Positions 12,054 through 24,729 of a stretch of DNA of 64,000 bases are shown here, piece after piece. The DNA comes from Leptodactylus fallax (lineage: Eukaryota > Chordata > Amphibia > Anura > Leptodactylidae), in NCBI GenBank assembly GCA_947044405.1, contig CAMRHE010000054.1, forward strand, positions 4,169,501 through 4,233,500, given 5' to 3'. The position numbers were made by a program, and so were the translations under genes. Position 1 is the first letter of the stretch. Every line of letters begins with the position of its first letter. Below the pieces are notes generated by a model that made no database searches, was not told the DNA's origin, and saw only the letters and a list, made by a program, of their open reading frames with translations.

Positions 12054-13242
12054 CTTGTGTGTATGTTGCCATAATTGAGCAACATTTGATAAGTATGACG
12101 TAAATGGTTGATAAGTTTAGTGCATCTTAAAATCTAATACTTCAAATTTTTTTTATTTTTTTTTTTAAATTTGCGTTTGGAAAATCTGGAGTACATCAAC
12201 TAGACTGACCATACCCACTTTCCCACCCACTTTTTTTTTAAAAAAACATCGAGTGGGCAGAGTAAAAATGTAAAATGTTGCAATATTTTTGTGCAAATAA
12301 ACCACAAACTCGCAAAACCCTATATTGTATTATTTTTTTTTTTTATATATATATATACCTTAGTTTTGGCATGCAGAACTTGAAACTAAGAAACGTTTCA
12401 ACTGAAAACTCATTCAACCAATCACTAGCTGTCCTGATCACCTCATACACTTGCACACACTATTGAGCTCTGAACAGGGGAAGAAAGCTTTTAAAATGTA
12501 CCATGCCTGATTCTTCTCTGCCCCTACAACTGCTGACGGTAGAGTTGGGAGCTCCACACACACGCCAACATGAAATTATTGTATATTGTCACCCTATATA
12601 TTTCTTCAGTTTGTCCAGCTTGACGGTCTTAAAGAGACAAGGCTGTAATCTTAAAAGATCATGGAACCAGTGTTTTGCCCACTCTGAGGGTGTTGTGTCA
12701 GAGCTTTGTCATTGTTCATTGATCTATATGACATTCAGCTTTGAGTGATGGTCAGGATCCACACTCAACTTAGTAAATGAAGAGGAGAATCCTTTTAAAG
12801 AAGGCAAAATAAGAAATCATGACATTTTAGACATTTGTCTGAAAATTGACCTTGCAGTGTTGTCATTGAGAATGTTGCCAGTGCATATGGTCCCACCTGG
12901 GGGCTGCTTTCATGGGCCAAACTACTGGAGATTGTGATACTTTAATTGATCCTGGCCTCTGTCGACCACTGTTGTGAGGCATCCTGAAAACTAAATGGTA
13001 TTGCAGATAAATCTGCTTTATTCTAGGCATTTAATAGTCACAGTGGTTGGGGTTATTGGGTTGTTTGTTATTCATGTTATTTGGGCAATGGGGTATGATA
13101 GCTGAGGTTCTCAAAGAGATTTGTATTGTACCTTGATAGACATTATTATTATTAATTTATTATTATTGAATTGTATATTGTAGATCATCTACTTGTATGT
13201 AAACTATTTCTAAAACTCATCAAGGTACAAATTTGTTTCAGA
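12054..13242. other. Stretch without a recognised gene
   Basis: Only short AT-rich runs (for example 12328-12357) and chance open frames are seen. It is probably LRRC1 intron. Confidence 0.45.
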
Positions 13243-14030
13243 CGCTAGGATCACAATAGTGTTCGGCTCTCAGTTGTTCTAGTCCGCATAGGGACCTAAA
13301 AGACAGAGTCTGTCCGCTTAAAAAGCAGTTACCCGCGGACACCCGCTGACCCTGTAGACTGCAGGACTTTTCTCTCCACTGATTTTAGGCGGAATCTGGG
13401 GCAGAGTCTCCAACGCAGATAATAATAATAATAATACATTTTATTTATATAGCGCCAACATATTCCGCAGCACTGTACAATTTGTAGGGTTCAAGTACTG
13501 ACAAAAAAGATACATTACAAAGAAATAGTCAGTTCACACAATGGGACTGAGGGCCCTGTTCGCAAGAGCTTACAATCTATGAGGTAGAGGGAGTGACACA
13601 GGAGGTAGCATGGGCGGCAACAGACGTAGCATTGCTGGTTACAATGGTCAGACAATTCTGTAATAGAGGTTACTGTCATTACACTTATATAAAGCTGTAT
13701 GAGCCATCATCAGTCATGTCCTTTAACGTGCAGATGGTGCCTGGACATATAAAGTTAGTCTGATACAGCATCATATCCTGTGAGGTAATGTGGGAGCGTG
13801 AACAGAGAAGGGTATGTTTTAGGGATTCTAACTATGGAAGGGTTTACATTAGGAGTTGTGATAGGCCTGTCTGAAAAGATATGTCTTTAGTTTACGCTTG
13901 AAGCTGTGGAAATTGGTGGTTAATCTAATAGTTCGGGATAGAGCATTGCAAAGAAGTGGTGCAACTCGGGAGAAGTCTTGTATACAAGCATGGGAGGTTC
14001 TGATAATAGAGATAGATGTGAACCTAGCCT
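13243..14030. mobile_element. GGTTCACA-family MITE, split by a LINE tail
   Basis: The left end CGCTAGGATCACAATAG and the right end GATGTGAACCTAGCC are inverted copies and match the terminal repeat of the element at 417-5031. The MITE is interrupted at about 13418-14012 by the LINE fragment; the word AGAT appears on both sides of that insertion. Confidence 0.6.
13418..14012 (-). mobile_element. L2/CR1-type LINE 3' end, minus strand
   Basis: Read on the minus strand, the fragment gives the last residues of a LINE ORF2 (LLCNALSRTIRLTTN, SFKRKLKTYLFRQA), an untranslated stretch with the words ATTGTAAGCTCTTGCGAACA and GCTGCGGAATATGTTGGCGC, TATATAAATAAA and a terminal (ATT)n tail. The 5' truncation and simple-repeat tail are the normal form of a LINE insertion. 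Confidence 0.88.
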
Positions 14031-14161
14031 TAGAAGAAAAAGCATTTTGTTTGTGATGAGTAATATTTTGACTAAACTATTATATTCATGTCTGGACAGT
14101 GAAGCTTTTAATGAGATTTACAAGCAGGCTAAGTGTAAAGCCTCATACCATCATGTGATAC

Positions 14162-14560
14162 ACAGTACTGTGCAAGTTGAATTTTGTCAAATAACAAAAT
14201 ACAAAGGGAATGAACAAAAGAAAAATCTGAATAAAATCTATATTTGATGTGACCACCCTGTGCCATCAAACCACCATATCTTCTGCATATACTTGCATAC
14301 AGTTTTTGAAGGCACTTGGCAGGGAGGTTGTTTAAAATATCTTGGAGAGCTAACCATATATTTTCTGTGGATGTAGGCTTGCTAAAATCCTTCTCTCTCA
14401 TGTAATCTCAAATAAACTCAATTATGTTGAGATCAGGCCTCTGTGGAGCCATGTTATCACTTCCAAGAATCCTTATACTTAACTCTGAAGATAGTTCTTA
14501 ATGACATTGACTGTATGTTTAGTTCCAAATGTATTCTGTAGCAGGATTACAACCTACAAC
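14162..14560 (-). mobile_element. Tc1/mariner fragment, 3' part
   Basis: It begins CACAGTACTGTGCAAG after TA and reads on the minus strand as the C-terminal part of a Tc1-like transposase: AMAPQRPDLNIIE lies around 14415-14455 (PQRPDLN), followed by LQDILNNLPAKCLQKLYASI. The other end is missing. Confidence 0.65.
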
Positions 14561-14692
14561 CTGGTATTGCATAATAGATAAGGATCTTCAACCTCAGACA
14601 AACGGCACATAACAAATTATACTTTATTTATGTAGCAAAAACTAGGCCAAAATGCAGAAGCAGTGTGGTGTGTTTGTGTGTGTGTTTATATA

Positions 14693-15868
14693 CAGTTGTG
14701 CTAAAAAGTTTACATACCCTGGCAGATTTTTTGTTTTTTTTTGGCCTTATTTCAGAGAATATAAATAACACACAAACTTTTTTTCCACTCATGGTTAGTG
14801 GTTGGTTGAAGCCATTTATGGTCAAACTTCAGTGTTTTCTCTTTTTTTAAATCATAATGACAACCAAAAACATCAAAATGACCCTGTTCAAAAATTCATA
14901 TACCCCAGTTCTTTAATACCGTGTATTGCCCCCTCTAACATCAATGACAGCTTGAAGTCTTTTGTGGTAATTTTGGATGAGGCTCTTTATTTTCTCAGAT
15001 GGTAAAACTGCTCATTCTTCTTGGCAAAAAGTCTCCAGTTCCTGTAAAGTCCTGGGCGGTCTTGCATGTACTGTGCGCTTGAGATCTCCCCAGAGTGGCT
15101 CAATGATATTGAGGTCAGGAGACTGAGATGGCCACTCCAGAACCTTCACTTTCTTCTGCTGTAGCCAATGACAGGTCGACTTGGCCTTGTGTTTTGGATC
15201 ATTGTCATGTTGGAACGTCCAAGTACGTCCCATGTGCAGCTTTTTGGCTGATGAGTGCATATTTGCCTCCAGTATTTGCTGATAACGTGCTGCATTCATC
15301 TTTCCTTCAACTCTGACCAAGTTTCCTGTGCCTTTTGAAGCTCACACATCCCCACATCATCAATGAGCCACCTCTGTGCTTTACAGTAGAAATGGTGTTC
15401 CTTTCATCATAGGCCTTGTTGACACCTCTCCAAATGTAACGTTTATGGTTGTGGCCAAAAAGTTCGATTTTTGTCTCATCACTCCAAATTACCTTGTTCC
15501 AGAAGTTTTCAGGTTTGTCTCTGTGCTGTTTGGTGTATTGAAGGCGAGATTCTTTGTGCCATTTGCGCAGTAATGGCTTTCTTCTGGCAACTCGACCATG
15601 CAGCCCATTTTTTCTTCAAGTGCCCCCTTATTGTGCATCTTGAAACGGCCACACCGATAGTTTTCAGAGAGTCCTGTATTTCAGCTGATGTTATGTGTGG
15701 GTTTTTCTTTGCATCCTGAACAATTTTCCAGGCAGTTGTGGCCGAAATTTTGGTTGTTCTACCTGACCGTGGTTTGGTTTCTGGGCATGTTATCAGGCCA
15801 AAATCACCAGGGTATGTGAACTTTTGAACAGGGTCATTTTTATATTTTTGGTTGTATATGGTTGTATA
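14693..15868 (-). mobile_element. Tc1/mariner element, one end lost
   Basis: The left end CAGTTGTGCTAAAAAGTTTA follows TA at 14691-14692. Inner terminal repeats (TGACCCTGTTCAAAA words) appear at both 14880 and 15820 in opposite orientation. The outer right end is gone, and the next Tc1 starts immediately afterwards at 15871. Confidence 0.85.
15000..15840 (-). pseudogene. Tc1 transposase, N-terminus missing and frames shifted
   Basis: Read on the minus strand: GRTTKISATTAWKIVQDAKK (helix-turn-helix part, about 15690-15760), a broken middle, then VEGKMNAARYQQILE, FQHDNDPKHKAKST with the second catalytic Asp, and [19 protein letters not shown] with the Glu. The first DNA-binding helix is absent, and at least two frame changes separate the pieces. 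Confidence 0.85.
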
Positions 15869-15870
15869 TA

Positions 15871-17496
15871 CAGTACAGACCAAAAGTTTGGACACACCTT
15901 CTCATTCCAAGAGTTTTCTGTATTTTCATGACTATAAAAATTGTAGATTCACACTGAAGGCATCAAAACTATGAATTAACACATGTGGAATTATATACTT
16001 AACAAAAAAGTGTGAAACAACTGAAAATATGTCTTATATTCTAGGTTCTTCAAAGTAGCCACCTTTTGCTTTGATTACTGCTTTGCACACTCTTGGCATT
16101 CTCTTGATGAGCTTCAAGAGGTAGTCACCTGAAATGGTCTTCCAACAGTCTTGAAGGAGTTCCCAGAGATGCTTAGCACTTGTTGGCCCTTTTGCCTTCA
16201 CTCTGTAGTCCAGCTCACCCCAAACCATCTCGATTGGGTTCAGGTCTGGTGACTGGAGGCCAGGTCATCTGGCGTAGCAACCCATCACTCTCCTTCTTGG
16301 TCAAATAGCCCTTACACAGTCTGGAGGTGTGTTTGGGGTCATTGTCCTGTTGAAAAATAAATGATGGTCCAACTAAACGCAAACCGGATGGAATAGCATG
16401 CCGCTGCAAGATGCTGTGGTAACCATGCTGGTTCAGTATTCCTTCAATTTTGAAGAAATCCCCAACAGTGTCACCAGCAAAGCACCCCCACACCATCACA
16501 CCTCCTCCTCCATGCTTCACGGTGGGAACCAGGCATGTAGAGTCCATTCGTTCACCTTTTCTGCGTCGCACAAAGACACGGTGGTTGGAACCAAAGATCT
16601 CAAATTTGGACTCATCAGACCAAAGCACAGATTTCCACAGGTCTAATGTCCATTCCTTGTGTTCTTTAGCCCAAACAAGTCTCTTCTGCTTGTTGCCTGT
16701 CCTTAGCAGTGGTTTCCTAGCAGCTATTTTACCATGAAGGCCTGCTGCACACAGTCTCCTCTTAACAGTTGTTGTAGAGATGTGTCTGCTGCTAGAACTC
16801 TGTGTGGCATTGACCTGGTCTCTAATCTGAGCTGCTGTTAACCTGCGATTTCTGAGGCTGGTAACTCGGATGAACTTATCCTCCGCAGCAGAGGTGACTC
16901 TTGGTCTTCCTTTCCTGGGGCAGTCCTCATGTGAGCCAGTTTCTTTGTAGCGCTTCATGGTTTTGGTCACTGCACTTGGGGACACTTTCAAAGTTTTCCC
17001 AATTTTTCGGACTGATTGACCTTCATTTCTTAAAGTAATGATGGCCACTCGTTTTTCTTTACTTAGCTGCTTTTTTCTTGCCATAATACAAATTCTAACA
17101 CTCCATTCAGTAGGACTATCAGCTGTGTATCCACCTGACTTCTGAACAACACAACTGATGGTCCCAACCCCATTTATAAGGCAAGAAATCCCACTTATTA
17201 AACCTGACAGCACACCTGTGAAGTGAAAACCATTTCAGGTGACTACCTCTTGAAGCTCATCAAGAGAATGCCAAGAGTGTGCAAAGCAGTAATCAAAGTA
17301 AAAGGTGGCTACCTTGAAGAACCTAGAATATAAGACATATTTTCAGTTGTTTCCCACTTTTTTGTTAAGTATATAATTCCACATGTGTTAATTCATAGTT
17401 TTGATGCCTTCAGTGTGAATCTACAATTTTTATAGTCATGAAAATACAGAAAACTCTTGGAATGAGAAGGTGTGTCCAAACTTTTGGTCTGTACTG
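15871..17496 (-). mobile_element. Tc1/mariner element, full length (copy 1 of a pair)
   Basis: TA at 15869-15870 and 17497-17498 flanks ends CAGTACAGACCAAAAGTTTG in inverted orientation, with terminal repeats about 210 bp long. It is 1626 bp long. A second copy of the same family lies at 51003-52633. Confidence 0.95.
16034..17084 (-). pseudogene. Tc1 transposase with one 2-bp deletion
   Basis: The start codon ATG at 17084 opens MARKKQLSKEKRVAIITLRN, a paired-like DNA-binding region, then a GRPRVTS motif, VLWSDESKFEIFG with the first catalytic Asp, HGGGGVMVWGCFAGD, and [10 protein letters not shown] with the second Asp. At about 16255 the frame is lost just before the DLNPIE block. Copy 2 reads GACTGTGGAGG there, whereas this copy reads GACTGGAGG. 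The C-terminal frame continues at 16034-16228. Apart from this deletion the reading frame is long and clean, so the copy is fairly young. Confidence 0.93.
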
Positions 17497-17542
<46 letters not shown>

Positions 17543-17592
17543 TATATGTGTATATATATATTATATATATATATATATGTGTGTGTATGTAT
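17497..17592. repeat. (TG)n/(TA)n microsatellite
   Basis: Mixed TA and TG dinucleotide runs start at the right TA of the Tc1 element. Confidence 0.9.
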
Positions 17593-17744
17593 GTATAAAT
17601 TCTTACTGCTTCTGTAGTATACTGCTGATACCCTTACTGCTTTTAACAAATGCCCTTAATTAATCATCTGTAAACGTGACCACCTCCATTAAAGTAGAAG
17701 TTTAGAAGTTTTGGCTGGTTGCTGGCATGGATCATTGATGTGTG

Positions 17745-17995
17745 TGGCATGATGCGAAGGAGGAAAGACATTAGCAATAATCTTAGAGAAGCAATTATTG
17801 CTTCCCATCAGTCTCAGGAAGGATTTTGAGGCCATTTCCAATCATTCTGAAGTCCATCAATGAAAAACATTCAAGACAGTTGACGTATCTTTTCTGGATT
17901 GGACAGCTCAGCAAATTCGCCCCAAGGTTAGACTTTGCTGTGCTTAGTGAAGTTCCAAAAAACCCAAAAGCTATATCTAAGACCCTTCACAGGTG
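17745..17995 (+). mobile_element. Tc1/mariner N-terminal fragment
   Basis: The + strand reads MMRRRKDISNNLREAIIASH near 17750, then words equivalent to the helix-turn-helix and linker region of another Tc1 family, with stops. No terminal repeats remain. Confidence 0.6.
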
Positions 17996-18128
17996 AAAAA
18001 GGGTGCTCCAGCACCCACAACTGTGATTCGGTGCATCCAACACTCTGTATAAATTAAAATTGGACAGCAAGATTGATGGTTGTATAATGCAAAATTTGTA
18101 ATTTGTGTCATTTCATTTCTCTTTGTAG

Positions 18129-18245
<117 letters not shown>

Positions 18246-18704
18246 TAAAGTTATATTTTCTAACTGAACTATAAAACATTCTTGGATCAGATCTAGACAA
18301 CATGTTATTCTTTTCTGTATAAGATTGTGGGAGAGCTACTGCTCTGAGCTGTTGCAGGCACAAAGAACTAAGAAACTTCAGACATAAAACCACTCATTTT
18401 AAGGAGTTTAAAGGTGGTTTCCAAGATAGACAAAAAATGCGGTGAAATGAATTTTTCTAATTGAGACTACATAAAAATGTCCTACGCTTTTGCAGAATTG
18501 TGAGCAACACAGTCTGTTAGTCACTTCCTTACCGGTCCTGATCATGTGCCATTCATTGTGCACATGACTTCAGTAGTTAACCACACCTGCCATGAATGTG
18601 ATGTAATTACTAATGAAAGTAGCATTTGTCTAAACTGTATTGACTGCCAAAGCAGCCAGGGGGAGGTGGGTTCTGGTCCTGAACACCAGACAAGTCCTCT
18701 AGAT

Positions 18705-19779
18705 CAGGGGTAGGCAACCTTTATTGTTCGGCGTGCCGATTTTAATTAAAAAAATCAAAGATGAGGTACTGGGAGTGCCGGTCAATAATTGTAAGTCTTA
18801 TGACCCCTAAACTAAAGTCATATACCACAAACCATAACACAGAAGTGGTGCCACCAGATGCTTTAGGACGAATGCATTTACTACAATTTCCTGTGACGCA
18901 TCTGTACTTTCCGATTAGAAGCAATGAAAGTCCATGTGCAGACCCCAATTAGTGGTAAATGTAAGTGTCCAGGAGCACCGTGTGGCAGCATCCTTATGGT
19001 GGAAATATACTATGTATCTGGATGCAGCTATATTCTTAGTCCACTGGAACTTTTACTTCGATGTAAAACTCCATTCATATGGTGTTTTTTTGCACAAAAA
19101 AAAATGCTTGAGTTTTCTGTGCAAAAACACATCCTCAATACAGAAAACACACGTTATACAGAATAATGTCCCATAGCGGCCATAATGGCCCCTGCACATG
19201 GTATTATGTCCCATAGTGGCCCCTGCACACAGTTTAATATTCTAACTTTTATAATATTCCAATTTTCGCCACTCACTAGCTATTATTATACCCGTGGGTC
19301 TTTTCAGACCCCAGAGTATAATAAGTGGAGGGCCAAGAGAGGTGACAAACAAAAAACAATGTTACTCAGCTTCCCTGCATTCCATGGTGGCTCTGTTCTC
19401 TTCGGGCGCTTCTGCCTGTAGTCAGTGACCGCTGATTAGGTCTCAGGGGTCACGTCGCGTCATTACATATAATGACGCCAGACGTGACCCCTGATGTCCT
19501 GTCAGCGGTCTTACTTCAGACGGAAGCGCCTGCAGAGCACAGAGCTGCCGTGGAGTGCAGGAAAGGTGAGTAACATTGTTTTTTTATGTTTGATCTCCTC
19601 CCCTGGGGATCCGCTTATTTATACTCTGGGGTCTGAAGAGACCCCTGAGTATAATAATAGCACTTTCGACCGTGTTTGGTCCAATCGAAACTGCTGGGTG
19701 AGGACTAGGACTGCCCATGCCAGGGAAATAAGCCTCGCGTGCCACTCTTGGCATGCATGCCGGGGGTTGCCGACCCCTG
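18705..19779. mobile_element. Non-autonomous hAT transposon
   Basis: The ends CAGGGGTAGGCAACC and the inverted GGTTGCCGACCCCTG are typical hAT termini. The 8-bp flanks CTCTAGAT (18697-18704) and ATCTAGAT (19780-19787) are target duplications with one mismatch. No transposase is present. The interior includes two units resembling the 31-bp minisatellite at 49190 (about 19165-19230) and a nested hairpin-ended element (19281-19659). It lies in an LRRC1 intron. Confidence 0.9.
19281..19659. mobile_element. Hairpin-ended repeat element (copy 1)
   Basis: Each end carries a roughly 43-bp hairpin: TATTATTATAC.. GGGTC ..GACCC.. GAGTATAATA at 19281-19324, and a second at 19617-19659 (ATACTCTGGGGTCT ... 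AGACCCCTGAGTATAAT). The interior has GAGTAACATTG-type words and a perfect-looking hairpin around GTCATTACATATAATGAC (about 19457-19474). The same architecture occurs at 48864-49182, and one end at 63941. Confidence 0.7.
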
Positions 19780-20629
19780 ATCTAGATGATCACAACAGTG
19801 ATTAGATGCATCAGAAAGGATAGGTTTTTTTTTTTGTTTGTTTTTTTTTATAAAAAGCCTCTCTTCTGCCTCCATTAGACAGGCATTCTTCTGTGAATGG
19901 GGGAAGGGTTTTATTATGGACACTGACGGGCTGGCATCACAGGGTATATGCTTATGGAGAGTGAAGAAGATGAACAACATGTCCAATAGATGTGAATGCT
20001 TGATCATCAGCATCATGCAGGGTCCTGCTCAGGCTATGTACACACTGAATTTTTGCCCAAAAAGCAGCTGCATGCAAGTTTGAACAATGTATGCTGCTTT
20101 TAAAAATGGATGTGTGGATTTCAAAATTCAAATAATTTTTTTAAAAACAGTTTAAAAAAAAGCCATATTTGGCATTGATGCGTCAGTAACAACCCATACT
20201 ATAAAAATAAAATGTTATTTATCCTGCATGTTGAACAGCATAAAAACTGAAAACAATAATTGTTGTTTTATGATCTCCAAAAATAATTATAAAACATGAC
20301 TGAAAAGTCACATATAACTCAAAATGGTACCAATGGAAATGACAGATGAACCTGCAAAACAAGTATTAACACAGCTACGATAATTTCAAAATAAAAAAGT
20401 TATGACTCTCAAAATACAGTGACACTAAAACTAATTGTTTTTGGCAAATAAGAGATTTTATTTTGAAAAAGGAGTACAATATGAAAACCTATATAAATTT
20501 GGTATCACCGTAATCATAGTGGCCAGCAGAATAAAGGTAACCTTTTATTTATCATGCCCAGTGCACCACGCAAAATTTCTAACAAAAGGATGGCGAAACT
20601 GACTTTGCCATCCTACTAAATGCTTTTTT

Positions 20630-20895
20630 AACACAGAGTTTTTTGCAGGCTGATTTTGAGGCGGAATCCGCCTAAAAAAAAGCCTCCCATTCATTTCAAT
20701 GGGAGTCAGTAGCATTTTTTTTTTTCCTCTAGCTGATTTTTTCAGCTAGAGGATAAATAAAGCGACATGACCTATCTTCAGGCGGATTCCGCCTTGAAAA
20801 ACCCATTGAAATCAGTGTTTTTTTGAGGTAGCTAGTGTTTTAATTCCTGAGGCAGATTTTTTTCACCTTGCAATAAATGTGTGAACATACCCTAA
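20630..20895. repeat. MITE-like repeat with inverted arms
   Basis: GAGGCGGAATCCGCCT near 20659 and its inverted relative AGGCGGATTCCGCCTTG near 20781 flank a CTCTAGCTGA/TCAGCTAGAG hairpin. The end GTGTGAACATACCCTAAG resembles the GGTTCACA repeat ends elsewhere in the window. Non-coding. Confidence 0.55.
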
Positions 20896-21314
20896 GAGAG
20901 TATGTTGCTTTTCCCAAAATGCTGCAAATCATTGTGCAAAAAACAAGCCCTCAAATGTCGACATAATAAAACCCATGACTTTTTCATATTAATGTGACAA
21001 CAAAGAAAAACGGACTAAGTCCTTAATGGGTTAAAGAAAATGGTGCATTGCAGGCAGCAGCGTAGTTGAGCAGATTGATGTATACTTTTGTGGAGTGGTG
21101 GAAAAAGTATGTCCATCTCACAGCTGCTGGTGGTCATTACTATGGCTACCAGATAGCGGAAGTACTTTACATCATTAGGAAATAAGTGAGCATAGATCAT
21201 GATTCTGCTTTAGTTTTTAATATTGAAGATTTATTGCACACATTAATATTTGATATGCTGGTTCTAGTGACAGACTTCGTTTAAGCACAGAAGGTAAAGA
21301 CTATGGAAAAATGA

Positions 21315-21650
<336 letters not shown>

Positions 21651-22157
21651 TAACATTATATGTATGTGGCTGGTGGCCACCACTTTCGCTGCAGTGTTAA
21701 AGGGACAGTGATAAGGGATTAATGAGCCAATCAGAGGCCCAAAAGTGGGGGTTTGTAATACTTCAAATAAATATATAAAGTGTAAATTTGGTAACATTAA
21801 AATGCCCATAATCCAGTATCTTAATTTGAAGTTTGATAAGTAATTTGATAATTATGGTAATTTAATATAATAGAAATATTATCTTATCTTGAACAAATTG
21901 ATCTTCATTATTAACATATTTACATAGGAAAGATTGCCTCATATTCCAGCAGGAGCTATAAATACGCTGAAGAGCTAGTAATGGCATCATAGGGTTTTCT
22001 GTCTCTAAATGCTGTTTATATTGTTTTGCCATTGGTGTGATTATATATGAATATATGACATAATATTCATCCTGAATTCTATGCAGACCTTTTCTTACCA
22101 TATGCCTGCAAAGCTTTACCCTGTGTGCGTTTCTTAATGGCTTTACATTAAACTTGA

Positions 22158-22343
<186 letters not shown>

Positions 22344-22384
22344 TAAATACAGATTACAAACTAGCTTTAGCTTGTCATTCAGTG

Positions 22385-22387
<3 letters not shown>

Positions 22388-22441
<54 letters not shown>
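22388..22441. repeat. (TG)n microsatellite
   Basis: An uninterrupted run of about 26 TG units in an LRRC1 intron. Confidence 0.97.
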
Positions 22442-22448
<7 letters not shown>

Positions 22449-22455
22449 CTGTATA

Positions 22456-24041
22456 CACAGTGAAGGAAATAAGCATTTGATCTCTTGCTGATTTTTAAGT
22501 TTGCCCACTGACAAAGACATGAACAGTCTATAATTTTAAGGGTAGGTTAATTTTAACAATGAGAGATAGAATATCAAAAATAAAATCCAGAAAATCACAT
22601 TGTATAAATTTTATAAATTTATTTGCATTTTGCAGGGAGAAATAAGTATTTGATCCCTCTGGCAAACCAGACTTAATACTTGGTGGCAAAACCCTTGTTG
22701 GCAAGCACAGCAGACAGACGTTTTTTGTAGTTGATGATGAGGTTTGCGCACAAGTCAGGAGGAATTTTGGTCCACTCCTCTTTGCAGATCATCTCTAAAT
22801 CATTAAGATTTTGAGGCTGTGGCTTGGCAACTCGGAGCTTCAGCTCCCTCCATAAGTTTTCTATGGGATTAAGGTCTGGAGACTGGCTAGGTCACTCCAT
22901 GACATTAATATGCTTCTTTATGAGCCACTCCTTTGTTGCCTTGGCTGTATGTTTTAGGTCATTGTCCTGCTGGAAGTCACAATCCATTTTTAATGTCCTG
23001 GTGGAGGGAAGGAGGTTGTCACTCAGGATTTTACGGTACATGGCTCCATCCATTCTCCCATTGATGCGGTGATGTAGTCCTGTGCCCTTAGCAGAGAAAT
23101 GCCCCCCAAAACATCATGTTTCCACCTCCATGCTTGACAGTGGGGACGGTGTTCTTTGGGTCATAGGCAGCATTTCTCTCCCTACAAACACGGCAAGTTG
23201 AGTTAATGCCAAAGAGCTCAATTTTTGTCTCATCTGACCACAGCACCTTCTCCCATTCACTCGCAGAATCATCCAGGTGTTCACTGGCAATCTTCAGACG
23301 GGCCTGCACATGGGCCTTCTTGAGCAGGGGGACCTTGTGGGCACTGCAGGATTTTAATGCATTACGGCGTAATGTGTTACCAATGGTTTTCTTGGTGACT
23401 GTGGTCCCAGCTGCCTTGAGATCATTAACATGTTTCCCCTGTGTAGTTTTAGGCTGATCTCTCACCTTCCTCATGATCAAGGATACCCCACGAGGTGAGA
23501 TTTTGCATGGAGCCCCAGATCAATGTCAATTGACAGTCATTTTGTATTTCTTCCATTTTCTTACTATTGCACCAACCAACAATTGTCTCCTTCTCACCCA
23601 GCGTCTTACTTATGGTTTTCTAGCCAATTCCAGCCTTGTGCAGGTCTATGATCTTGTCCCTGACATCCTTAGAAAGCTCTTTGGTCTTGCCCATGTTGTA
23701 GAGGTTAGAGTCTGACTGATTCATTGAGTATGTGGACTGGAGTCTTTTATACAGGTGACAATATAAGAGAGCTGTCTTTAATGCAGGTAAAGAGTTGATT
23801 AGGAGTGTCTAACTGGTCTGTAGGAGCCAGAACTCTTAATGGTTGGTAGGGGATCAAATACTTATTTCTCTCTGCAAAATGCAAATAAATTTATACAATA
23901 TGATTTTCTGGATTTTATTTTTTGATATTCTATCTCTCAGTGTTAAAATTAATCTACCCTTAAAATTATAGACTGTTCATGTCTTTGTCAGTGGGCAAAC
24001 TTACAAAATCAGCAACGGATCAAATACTTATTTCCTTCACT
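22456..24041 (-). mobile_element. Tc1/mariner element, full length
   Basis: The ends carry ACAGTGAAGGAAATAAG and its inverted form CTTATTTCCTTCACT, flanked by TA. Long terminal repeats (about 200 bp) carry matching words such as GCCCACTGACAAAGACATGA, inverted at about 23975. It lies in the last LRRC1 intron, opposite to the gene. Confidence 0.93.
22690..23700 (-). pseudogene. Tc1 transposase, broken
   Basis: The N-terminus ([21 protein letters not shown], shortened here) starts near 23694. A clean middle piece at 23088-23480 has [14 protein letters not shown] with the first catalytic Asp and [12 protein letters not shown]. The rest, with [13 protein letters not shown] and [14 protein letters not shown] wording, continues in other frames down to about 22690. 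At least two frame changes and one in-frame stop are present. Confidence 0.87.
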
Positions 24042-24729
24042 ATATGTAATTTTTTTTTTATCCCAGCTTTCTCTCAACATGGGTAGTGCACTAGTGCAAT
24101 CAGCATTTTTTTTTTTTATTGACACCTGGTCTTCCTGGTATTAATAGACCATGAGACTGTAGACCTTGCTGTATTAAGCAAGGGGAGGGATGAGTAACAT
24201 TGATCCTACTCCCCTCTTTTATCCCCTCCCACTTCCTTGTTATTTGGTGCAGCTGTGCATGCTGGGTTTTTCTCATGCACTCATTAGTTCTGTCCTCCTT
24301 CCTGGGGGGGGGGGGGGGTTGGGTCCTTCTATTTTTTTTCTTGTCTTTGTCTTTTTTGTCTTGGTTATGTTTGACTTTTTTGGTTACTTATGCGAAATGC
24401 TCAGGGTGTTGTCATGAACAATTCTTGGTCCTTTTGGACTTAAATGGAGTCTATCTGCCTTGTAGAAGTCATTCTAAGCTTTCCATATATGCCTTTGTTG
24501 TACAACTTTCGAGGCTCATTTTCATGTATATTGAAGTTTTATTCATATGAAAATGTTGGGATTAGGGGGCATGCCTTAATTTGCCTGGGCTTTAGTCTCA
24601 GGTTTAGAGACTTCATTGTTCCCCTCATTCAAATATGAATAAATTGTCAATTTGCATAAACATGGCTCCAAAGCTGAATATCAGAGGCATATTTGGATAC
24701 TGTAAATTCACCTGTAGAATTGTTCTTAA

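Noticed and set aside
17410..17663. Short frames rich in Tyr/Ile/His/Thr.
   Set aside because: They are translations of (TG)n/(TA)n microsatellites, as are those at 22275-22520 and 60280-60997.
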